A stretch of DNA of 10,514 bases from Bacillota bacterium (GTDB lineage: Bacteria > Bacillota > Clostridia > Lachnospirales > Lachnospiraceae). The stretch spans positions 1 through 10,514 of the forward strand of contig JAEWEO010000231.1 in NCBI GenBank assembly GCA_023389295.1. Reading direction: 5' to 3'. The notes beneath the pieces were generated by a model that had not been told where the DNA came from, did no database searches, and saw nothing but the letters and a program-made list of their open reading frames with translations. Positions within the stretch are counted from its first letter, which is position 1; every line of letters starts with the position of its first letter. A program made the translations under genes and the position numbers. Below are positions 5,030 through 10,514 of the stretch, in pieces.

Positions 5030-7081
5030 TTAGAAAAGACTACCAATCTGATAAACTAAAGTTGATACAAGGAGTGCTACTCCAAGTTGGAAGAATACTG
5101 TAAATATAGTCCACTTTGTTGATCTCATCTCTCTTTGTATTACACCAATGGTTGCAGCACAGGGAATATATAATAAACTAAACACCATTAATGAATATGC
5201 ATTCAAAGCACTAAAACCATACTGTGCCAAAGCCTGTGTTAAGCTTGCCATACCCTCCGTTGATGTGATATTTCCGATCTGAAATAATACACTAAAACTT
5301 GAAACAACAACTTCCTTGGCGGCAACACCGGAGATTAACGCCACAACTACCTGCCACATACCAAGACCAGCAGGTTCTAATATTGGTGCAATGCCTTTGC
5401 CAATGATCGCTCCAAAACTTTCCGACATATCATTTACCATTCCTGCAGGACCAAAGTTGAGAATGAACCAGATTACAACGGAAGCTGCAAAAATCGTTGT
5501 ACCTGCCTTCGTTAGATACTCTTTCACCTTCTCCCAAACATAGATGAAAATAGTACGAAGGTTAGGAGTTTTGTATTCCGGTAACTCTATGAGGAGTGTA
5601 TTGCCAGGATTTTTATCTGATTTATTATTCATTACAAATGCAACTAAAATAGCAACCAAGATACCGATCAGATACATAGAGTATGCAACAAGCATCGCAT
5701 TCTTCCCGAAAAACATTTGCGAAAATAATACATAGATAGGAAGTCTTGCACTACAAGACATGAAGGGTGTAATTAGGATGGTCTTTCTGCGATCTCTCAT
5801 GTTCTCTAAAGACCTGGAGGCCATAATTGCCGGAACAGTACAACCAAATCCTAACAGCATTGGTATAAACGCTCTACCGGACAGACCTAATTTCCCCATA
5901 ACTCCATCCATTACATAAGCCACTCTGGCCATATAACCACTATCCTCCAAATAAGCAAGGGCCAGGAATAGAATAAATATATTCGGAAGAAAAGTTAAAA
6001 TACCGCCAACTCCGGCAATTATTCCATCAACAATTAATGAAGTAATAAATGCTCCTGCACCTATCTGTTCTAATAAATAGAACGCTCCACCTGAGATTGC
6101 TTCTAAGGCTACCTCAAAACCACCCTTGATAAAATCCCCGATTTGAAAGGTCAGAAAAAATACAACTGCCATAATAGCAAGAAAAATAGGTAATCCCAAA
6201 TACCTATGGGTAAGAATACGATCCACCCGGTCTGTCCTAGCTGCCTTACTATTTTTATTTACTAATACTTCTTCTACTATTTCTTCTATAAAATCATACT
6301 TTTGATTAATAATTTCTTCTTCATAACTTTGTTTAATAATTTTCTTTAAATTAATTGGATATTTCTTAGTTATTGTTTCGTCCATTTCCAGAAGTTTGAT
6401 AGCATGCCATCTGAGATTTTTTATATCAGGATAATTCTTGTTTAATATTTCACTTACCTCATCAATTTTGTCCTCAATCTCATCGCTATAAACGATAGTA
6501 TATTCATTATGATGCTGATGTTTGTGGGTGATACTTTTATTTTCATACTTCCCATGATGATGTTCCAGATTTTCACCCATATTCTTATCACGGTGATGTG
6601 CTATGGTATGCATTAGAATATCAAGACCCGTCTTCTTCCTTGCAGAGACCGGAATAACCGGAATTCCAAGCATCTCAGGTAGGCGATGAAGATCAATCTC
6701 CATCCCTCGCTCCTCTACAATATCCATCATATTTAAAGCTAAAACAACGGGCTTCCCCAGCTCAATCAGCTGGAGAGTTAGGTAAAGATTTCTCTCAAGA
6801 CTCGATGCATCCACTATGTTTACGATTACATCTACATTAGAATCAAGGATATACTCCCTGGTTAATTTCTCTTCCATGGTATAGGAGGTAAGACTATAGG
6901 TTCCTGGTAAATCTACCAGTTTGAAACGATAATCGTGATACTTGAAGGCTCCTTCTTTTTTCTCGACGGTTACCCCCGGCCAGTTTGCAACTTTAAGATT
7001 TGCTCCGGTATATGCATTAAATAAAGTAGTTTTACCGCAATTTGGATTACCGACAAAACCTACCTGAATTACTTCTTTCAT
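5030..7081 (-). CDS. feoB: Ferrous iron transporter FeoB
   Basis: FeoB is the inner-membrane Fe(II) importer with a cytosolic G domain. In this 683-residue protein the G motifs are intact: G1 GNPNCGKT (11-18), G2 Thr38, G3 DLPG (57-60), G4 NMMD (117-120) and G5 SAR (146-148). A His-rich stretch follows (about 162-191; nine His in HH, HHH and HKHQHH clusters), then a helical linker. The membrane part starts near 290 and carries the conserved Cys-containing gate segments GCTVPAIMASR (about 412), SCSARLPIYVLF (about 441) and PCAATIGVIQRE (about 640). Length is normal. Its ATG overlaps the feoA stop by one base (TAATG), which implies translational coupling. The operon is preceded by a Fur box, so iron repression is expected. 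The His cluster is a likely metal-sensing or metal-binding linker; that is inference. Confidence 0.98.
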   Translation of the reverse strand: MKEVIQVGFVGNPNCGKTTLFNAYTGANLKVANWPGVTVEKKEGAFKYHDYRFKLVDLPGTYSLTSYTMEEKLTREYILDSNVDVIVNIVDASSLERNLYLTLQLIELGKPVVLALNMMDIVEERGMEIDLHRLPEMLGIPVIPVSARKKTGLDILMHTIAHHRDKNMGENLEHHHGKYENKSITHKHQHHNEYTIVYSDEIEDKIDEVSEILNKNYPDIKNLRWHAIKLLEMDETITKKYPINLKKIIKQSYEEEIINQKYDFIEEIVEEVLVNKNSKAARTDRVDRILTHRYLGLPIFLAIMAVVFFLTFQIGDFIKGGFEVALEAISGGAFYLLEQIGAGAFITSLIVDGIIAGVGGILTFLPNIFILFLALAYLEDSGYMARVAYVMDGVMGKLGLSGRAFIPMLLGFGCTVPAIMASRSLENMRDRRKTILITPFMSCSARLPIYVLFSQMFFGKNAMLVAYSMYLIGILVAILVAFVMNNKSDKNPGNTLLIELPEYKTPNLRTIFIYVWEKVKEYLTKAGTTIFAASVVIWFILNFGPAGMVNDMSESFGAIIGKGIAPILEPAGLGMWQVVVALISGVAAKEVVVSSFSVLFQIGNITSTEGMASLTQALAQYGFSALNAYSLMVFSLLYIPCAATIGVIQREMRSTKWTIFTVFFQLGVALLVSTLVYQIGSLF

Positions 7082-7305
7082 TATGATGCCTCCCTCATAT
7101 GTATCGTTTCAGCAATTCTACATCCCAAAGCCAGCCTACTGCCTCTTACCATCAGTATTACTGATCCTCCACGATTACGACCTAGTACTTTTACATTAGT
7201 TCCTCTGGTTAGACCTAATGCTTCCAGTCTCCTCATCGTAGCCAAGTCAAGATTCAGCGAATTTACTGTGTAGAGAACCCCAATTTTTGCATCTCGTAAA
7301 GTCAT
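7081..7305 (-). CDS. feoA: Ferrous iron transport protein FeoA
   Basis: FeoA is a small cytosolic SH3-like protein that supports Fe(II) uptake by FeoB, probably by contacting it. The 74-residue product has the expected fold pattern: a short N-terminal lead (MTLRDAKIG), the helix-turn MRRLEALGLTRGT (about 24-36), and the closing beta strands VILMVRGSRLALGCRIAETI (about 50-69) with the typical GSRLALG motif. It is first in the operon, about 60 bases downstream of a Fur box, and shares one base with feoB. The upstream purine-rich GGGAGAGGAAG serves as ribosome binding site. A lone SH3-like FeoA domain also occurs at the end of DtxR-type regulators, but there is no DNA-binding domain here and the feoB linkage settles the call. 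Confidence 0.95.
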   Translation of the reverse strand: MTLRDAKIGVLYTVNSLNLDLATMRRLEALGLTRGTNVKVLGRNRGGSVILMVRGSRLALGCRIAETIHMREAS

Positions 7306-7363
7306 TTGGATCTTCCTCTCCCTACTTGTTTATCAAGCATCTTACGTTATTTGTAAAACTTAT

Positions 7364-7378
7364 TGATAATAATTATCA
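7364..7378. promoter_or_regulatory. Fur box (7-1-7) controlling the feo operon
   Basis: TGATAATAATTATCA is an exact match to the 7-1-7 Fur core (TGATAAT, one base, ATTATCA). It starts 12 bases downstream of the -10 box, so it covers the start site and early transcribed region. Fe(II)-loaded Fur bound here should block transcription; low iron should release it. Confidence 0.9.
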
Positions 7379-7389
7379 TTTGCTACTAC

Positions 7390-7417
7390 ATTATAGCACT
7401 ATGAGTTCTTTTGTCAA
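7390..7417 (-). promoter_or_regulatory. Consensus vegetative promoter of the feo operon
   Basis: TTGACA (7417-7412) and TATAAT (7395-7390) on the minus strand are both perfect, with a 16-base spacer. The start site is expected near 7383, giving a feoA leader of about 80 nt with the Fur box at its beginning. The strength of the promoter fits an operon that is held off by a repressor. Confidence 0.9.
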
Positions 7418-7467
7418 CCTATTTAAAAAATATTTCATCCCCTAAATTTGGTACTCCATTTATACGC

Positions 7468-7575
7468 GAAAAGCCCCAGGATATCTCATCTGCTTCCATG
7501 TCTAGCGTTGGGGTGCAAAGCACGTTTAGCCCGCGCCAACACTAGACATAGAGCCGTTATCCTAGGGCCCTTTTC
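7468..7575 (-). ncRNA. Strongly folded element after queH: structured RNA or elaborate terminator
   Basis: Two nested stems are evident. The inner stem pairs 7498-7511 with 7536-7549: on the minus strand all 14 positions pair, one as G-U, whereas the plus strand would have a C-A mismatch, so minus transcription is favoured. The outer stem joins GAAAAG (7468-7473), CCC (7475-7477) and AGGATA (7478-7483) to TATCCT, GGG and CTTTTC (7558-7575). Between them lie unequal unpaired stretches of about 8 and 14 bases, and the tip can form a GTGC/GCAC mini-hairpin (7513-7523). It ends in a short T run on either strand. It lies 17 bases past the queH stop. I do not recognise a named RNA family. Confidence 0.45.
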
Positions 7576-7591
7576 TTATAATAATTTGTAT

Positions 7592-8221
7592 TTAATTCGA
7601 AGCTTCAAGCTCCTCCTTTTTATCTCGAATGGAAAAAACACATCCACAATAATCCTGTCGATAAAGATTATATTCACGAGAAAGTTCTATAGAACGTTTA
7701 TAACCATTCTTTTTCTTAAAATCTGAAGGAAGATGAGAGATAGAATATTCTGCACCTACCCTTTCCCCGATCTCATTCAATTTCTCAGCATTTTTGTGAG
7801 GGCTGATCGTTAAGGTGGTTGTAAAATAATCAAACTGATTCTCAGCAGCATATTTTGCCGCCTTTCTCAAACGAAGCTCATAGCATTCAAAGCACCGTTT
7901 GCCACCCTCTGGTTCCTTCTCTAATCCTTTTACTGACTCATAGAAAAGCTTTGACTCATACTCCCCTTGTACAAACTCTACCAAGGAGGGCAATTGCATT
8001 TCTTTGATTAGATTTTGTTGTTCCTTGGCTCTTCTAACATATTCTGTTTCAGGATAAATATTTGGATTATAATAAAATATTGTTATATCAAAATACTGGG
8101 ACAAATACTCAAGAACATAACTACTACAAGGAGCGCAGCAGCTATGTATTAATAGCTTTGAACGTTTGTTATCCAATTTATGTTGCTGAGTAATATTCTC
8201 TAATTCCTTCTGGTAATTCAC
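7592..8221 (-). CDS. queH: Epoxyqueuosine reductase QueH
   Basis: QueH performs the last step of queuosine synthesis, reducing epoxyqueuosine to queuosine in the wobble position of GUN-anticodon tRNAs; it replaces the unrelated cobalamin-dependent QueG. The 209-residue protein shows the family's Cys sets: IHSCCAPCS (Cys28, Cys29, Cys32), KRCFECYELRL (Cys110, Cys113) and DYCGCVFS (Cys192, Cys194), plus YYNPNIYPETEY and TTTLTISPHKN motifs. The adjacent pair Cys28-Cys29 and the CxxC at 110-113 are the expected [4Fe-4S] ligands. Translation starts at GTG (8221): AGGAAGAGG (8235-8227) lies five bases upstream and no ATG is near. It is 55 bp after the response regulator gene with no clear promoter between, so the two may share a transcript. 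It is followed by the folded element. Confidence 0.93.
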   Translation of the reverse strand: MNYQKELENITQQHKLDNKRSKLLIHSCCAPCSSYVLEYLSQYFDITIFYYNPNIYPETEYVRRAKEQQNLIKEMQLPSLVEFVQGEYESKLFYESVKGLEKEPEGGKRCFECYELRLRKAAKYAAENQFDYFTTTLTISPHKNAEKLNEIGERVGAEYSISHLPSDFKKKNGYKRSIELSREYNLYRQDYCGCVFSIRDKKEELEASN

Positions 8222-8276
8222 TGTAACCTCTTCCTAACGATGATGACTGATAGCCATTTCTAACTATATTAATCTA

Positions 8277-8690
8277 TTATTTGGTTAATTGACCCGTCCT
8301 TAGTAAACCAAGCTTCATCAATTCTTGTTCAAATTTATCTGGATCTATAGGTTTACCGGCATAAGCTGTGCAATCAAGGTCAAACGCTTTTGTAACATTT
8401 CTACCTTCACTCAAGGCAGTCGTCATTATTACTTTTGCAGTCTTTGCCTTAGTGATACCACGCTCTATTTCAACATCTCTTATCTTTTTTAACACCTGAT
8501 ACCCATCTAAATTCGGCATTAAGATATCCAAACAAATCAAATCATAACCTTCTCCCTCCTCAAGCGCACTCGTGAAGGCTAAAATTGCTTCTTCTCCATC
8601 GACACATACGTCACAATCGCCATATTTGGATAAAAATCGAAGCATAAACTTTCTGCTGATGAAATCATCTTCCGCGATTAGAATTCTCAT
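8277..8690 (-). CDS. Stand-alone CheY-like response regulator receiver protein
   Basis: A single receiver domain of 137 residues with no output domain. All phosphorylation-site residues are present: acidic pair Asp8-Asp9 (LIAEDD), phospho-acceptor Asp55 (LICLDILMPNLDGY), Thr91 in IMTTA, aromatic Tyr110, and Lys113-Pro114. Such proteins relay a phosphate from a histidine kinase to a partner by contact, for example in chemotaxis or a phosphorelay; the partner is not visible, since no kinase is adjacent. The frame extends upstream to 8741, but the ATG at 8690 is preferred: it begins the canonical MRILIAEDD and has AGGAGG (8706-8701) ten bases upstream, while the longer form would add 17 atypical residues. 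It has its own consensus promoter. A CheY name is not justified without context. Confidence 0.9.
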   Translation of the reverse strand: MRILIAEDDFISRKFMLRFLSKYGDCDVCVDGEEAILAFTSALEEGEGYDLICLDILMPNLDGYQVLKKIRDVEIERGITKAKTAKVIMTTALSEGRNVTKAFDLDCTAYAGKPIDPDKFEQELMKLGLLRTGQLTK

Positions 8691-8700
8691 TATAAGGTAT

Positions 8701-8706
8701 CCTCCT
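8701..8706 (-). promoter_or_regulatory. Ribosome binding site fixing the response regulator start
   Basis: AGGAGG on the minus strand, ten bases before the ATG at 8690. Spacing is slightly long but no competing site fits the alternative start at 8741. Confidence 0.75.
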
Positions 8707-8820
8707 GAGTCCGTAAAAAAGTATAAGCTATTGAAAATCATATGGTAACTCTTTGATCATATATTCTGTCGCCATTCTTAACAACGAAAGCTATTAAGCT
8801 TCTAAGGTTATTCCTTATTC

Positions 8821-8849
8821 ATTATAAATATCTCAATTTATATTGTCAA
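8821..8849 (-). promoter_or_regulatory. Consensus vegetative promoter of the response regulator gene
   Basis: TTGACA (8849-8844) and TATAAT (8826-8821) on the minus strand with an optimal 17-base spacer. It begins 11 bases after the hisC-like stop. The start site near 8814 would give a leader of about 125 nt, which contains a small AAGCT/AGCTT hairpin and no recognised riboswitch. No terminator for the upstream aminotransferase pair was found in this gap. Confidence 0.85.
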
Positions 8850-8859
8850 TTATCTCATT

Positions 8860-9927
8860 CTATTTAGGGTAGTTTTTGGTGAATTCTTTCAGATATCTAT
8901 ACAAGATTTGCATTTCCTCATCAGTACCGATGGATATTCTAAGATAATTATCAATTCTAGGAAGATCAAAATATCTCACATAGATATGGTTACTTCGAAG
9001 TGCTTCATAGATATCCTTTGCCGGAATATATTTGTGGGTCGCAAAGATAAAGTTAGTTCCTGACCTTGGAAATGTAAAATCCAGTTCCTCCAGATACTTC
9101 TCTGTATGCTCCCTTGTTTTTCTTATTTTACTAATACATTCTTCAAAGTATTCTACATCCTTAACCGCCTCTACGCCGGAAAGAATTGCTGTATAGTTTA
9201 GTGTGTAGGAATTAAAGGAGTATTTCACATTATTTAATGCCCGTATCAGCTTTGAACTTCCAAATGCATAACCAATTCTCATCCCAGCCATGGATCTGGA
9301 TTTAGAAAAAGTCTGGACAACAAGCAAATTATCATACTTCTCAATTAATTCTATTGCTGATTTTCCAGCAAAATCAATGTATGCCTCATCAATAATTATA
9401 ATACTTTCCTGATTATGTGAAACAATATCTTCTATCCAAGTTATGCTTTCATAAATTGAAGTTGGTGCATTGGGATTAGCAATGATAATGCCCCCATTCT
9501 TCTTATAATAGTCTTCTTTTTTGATATGAAATTTATCATCCAAAGGCTGGGTTTCATAGGCTATTTTGAAAAGCTCACACCATACAGGATAGAAGGAATA
9601 AGTGATATCAGGAAATAATACCGGTTCTTTGGAGTTAAAGAAAGTAAGAAATGCCATTGCAAGCACATCGTCAGAACCTACGCCAACAAACACCTGGTCT
9701 TCCCTTAGATGATAAAAGTTAGCCAGTTCCTGCACCAATGGCTTAATCGTAGGATCCGGATATAATCTTAAGAGAGATGTATCTAGATTGCGAAGTACAT
9801 CTTCTACCCCTTTTGCCGGAGGGTAAGGATTCTCATTTGTATTAAGCTTAATCATACCTTCTTTGTTCGGTTGCTCTCCAGGAACGTAAGGTGTTACATT
9901 GCGTATACTTTTCTCCCATATTTTCAT
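8860..9927 (-). CDS. hisC: Histidinol-phosphate aminotransferase (HisC-type PLP enzyme)
   Basis: This 355-residue fold-type I aminotransferase matches HisC, which converts imidazole-acetol phosphate and glutamate to histidinol phosphate in histidine synthesis. Seen motifs: the N-terminal IKLNTNENPYPP (26-37), the phosphate-site VGVGSDDVLA (81-90), NPNAPT (151-156), the cofactor-binding DEAYIDF with Asp180 and Tyr183, the Schiff-base lysine Lys209 in TFSKSRSMAGMRIGYA with Arg217, and the substrate carboxylate Arg330 in YLRISIGT. The ATG follows AGGAGAG by six bases. It is 28 bp after another aminotransferase gene and no other his gene is in view. HisC-like proteins also act on aromatic amino acids, and the related CobD is a threonine-phosphate decarboxylase, so the exact substrate is less certain than the family. 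Confidence 0.85.
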   Translation of the reverse strand: MKIWEKSIRNVTPYVPGEQPNKEGMIKLNTNENPYPPAKGVEDVLRNLDTSLLRLYPDPTIKPLVQELANFYHLREDQVFVGVGSDDVLAMAFLTFFNSKEPVLFPDITYSFYPVWCELFKIAYETQPLDDKFHIKKEDYYKKNGGIIIANPNAPTSIYESITWIEDIVSHNQESIIIIDEAYIDFAGKSAIELIEKYDNLLVVQTFSKSRSMAGMRIGYAFGSSKLIRALNNVKYSFNSYTLNYTAILSGVEAVKDVEYFEECISKIRKTREHTEKYLEELDFTFPRSGTNFIFATHKYIPAKDIYEALRSNHIYVRYFDLPRIDNYLRISIGTDEEMQILYRYLKEFTKNYPK

Positions 9928-9955
9928 TATTTACTCTCCTTATATATAAGTTCTG

Positions 9956-10514
9956 TTAGCATGAAACATCCTTGTTTCTATATTCCTCTGCCAATTTCTT
10001 GAATTGTGGTAAGGATCGTTCTATTACGGAATAATCAACACAATAAGCAATTCTACAATAACCGGGACAACCAAAGGAAGATCCGGGAACAATCAAAAGA
10101 TTATATTTTTTTGCTTCTTTTGCAAAGGCTTTATCATCCTCCTCCAACGCTTTAACGAATAGATAAAAGGCACCTTGTGGTTTTACACATTCATAGCCAT
10201 AGCTTATTAGGCTTTGATATAATAGTTCTCTGTTCCGGTTATAAATTTCTAAATCAATCTTAGTCTCAAGACATTTTGCTACTGCCCTCTGAATTAGAGA
10301 CGGAGCATTCACATAACCAAGAATTCGATTCGCCACATTTGCTGCCTCCACCATCTCTTGAAAATAGTCCACTTCACTTGGTATTACCAAATATCCAATT
10401 CGTTCCCCAGGAAGTGAGAGGGATTTGCTAAAGGAATATCCTACGATGGTATTTTTGTAATATTTCGTAAGGTATGGTACTTCGGCCCCATCATAAGCAA
10501 GTTCACGGTAGGGT
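9956..10514 (-). CDS. Class I PLP-dependent aminotransferase, aspartate aminotransferase-like (partial)
   Basis: The C-terminal 185 residues of a fold-type I aminotransferase; the frame is open to the window edge, so the N-terminal half lies outside. The first residues seen (PYRELAYDG) match the segment after the cofactor-binding Asp-Glu in this family. The Schiff-base lysine is in VGYSFSKSLSLPGERIGY (visible residue 30) with its downstream Arg, and the substrate carboxylate Arg is in GYCRIAYCVD (visible residue 154). The SLSLPGERIGY form is typical of clostridial AspC/AspB-like enzymes that move amino groups between aspartate or related amino acids and 2-oxoglutarate. An apparent short start at 10390 is only an internal TTG codon. 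It precedes the hisC-like gene by 28 bp, implying co-transcription. Substrate is not proven. Confidence 0.88.
   Translation of the reverse strand, partial: PYRELAYDGAEVPYLTKYYKNTIVGYSFSKSLSLPGERIGYLVIPSEVDYFQEMVEAANVANRILGYVNAPSLIQRAVAKCLETKIDLEIYNRNRELLYQSLISYGYECVKPQGAFYLFVKALEEDDKAFAKEAKKYNLLIVPGSSFGCPGYCRIAYCVDYSVIERSLPQFKKLAEEYRNKDVSC

Noticed and set aside
4987..5046. Longer start for the FeoB-associated protein
   Set aside because: It would overlap the feoB end, add 20 basic residues before the membrane segment, and ignore the strong ribosome binding site at 4994-5000.
5316..5735. Two consecutive plus-strand open frames inside feoB
   Set aside because: Both are antisense to the membrane domain of a full-length, intact feoB, and neither has promoter or ribosome binding evidence.
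7468..7575. Possible bacterial SRP RNA or 6S RNA
   Set aside because: A GGAAGCAGATGA stretch on the minus strand faintly recalls the SRP RNA tip, but it lies in an internal loop, not at a hairpin tip. The element is shorter than typical 6S RNA and lacks a clear central bubble with closing stems.
7448..7726. Plus-strand open frame of 92 codons overlapping the folded element and the queH end
   Set aside because: It runs through both arms of the inverted repeats and antisense to queH; its composition is low-complexity and no ribosome binding site precedes it.
8691..8741. Longer start for the response regulator
   Set aside because: The extra 17 residues precede the canonical receiver start and would run across the AGGAGG that serves the ATG at 8690.

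Overview
The window reads as a piece of the chromosome of a low-GC, anaerobic Firmicute, most likely a member of the Lachnospiraceae or a close clostridial relative. The evidence is an AT-rich composition, strong AGGAGG-type ribosome binding sites, the gene order dgt-dnaG-rpoD, a small Cys-rich FeoB-associated membrane protein, and a clostridial-type FeoA/FeoB pair. This assignment is inference from gene content, not a database match. Every well supported gene is on the minus strand, so transcription runs right to left; the only plus-strand coding trace is at the extreme left edge.

From right to left: (i) 10514-8860 holds two PLP aminotransferases 28 bp apart, a class I aspartate aminotransferase-like protein cut by the window edge and a HisC-type histidinol-phosphate aminotransferase. 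(ii) 8859-8277 is a stand-alone CheY-like response regulator with its own consensus promoter (TTGACA-17-TATAAT) and a leader of about 125 nt. (iii) 8221-7592 is queH (epoxyqueuosine reductase, tRNA queuosine synthesis), followed by a strongly folded stretch at 7468-7575 that is either an elaborate terminator or a structured RNA. (iv) 7417-4843 is a ferrous iron uptake operon, feoA-feoB-FeoB-associated protein, led by a perfect sigma-70-type promoter and a perfect 7-1-7 Fur box. (v) 4842-4346 is about 500 bp without an established gene, holding a perfect 13-bp hairpin terminator, a possible 28-codon small ORF with a good ribosome binding site, and a 7-1-7 palindrome in front of dgt. (vi) 4345-236 is the dgt-dnaG-rpoD cluster (dNTP hydrolysis, primase, vegetative sigma factor) ending in a long-armed terminator. 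(vii) 1-128 looks like the end of an insertion sequence, probably ISL3-like, entering from the left.

Functionally the window is mostly housekeeping: replication and transcription initiation, Fur-controlled Fe(II) import, an iron-sulfur tRNA-modification enzyme, and amino acid metabolism. I found no clear undescribed multi-gene system. The items most worth a second look are the folded element between queH and feoA, the small ORF and palindrome upstream of dgt, the dnaG-rpoD intergenic hairpin, and the insertion sequence end downstream of rpoD.
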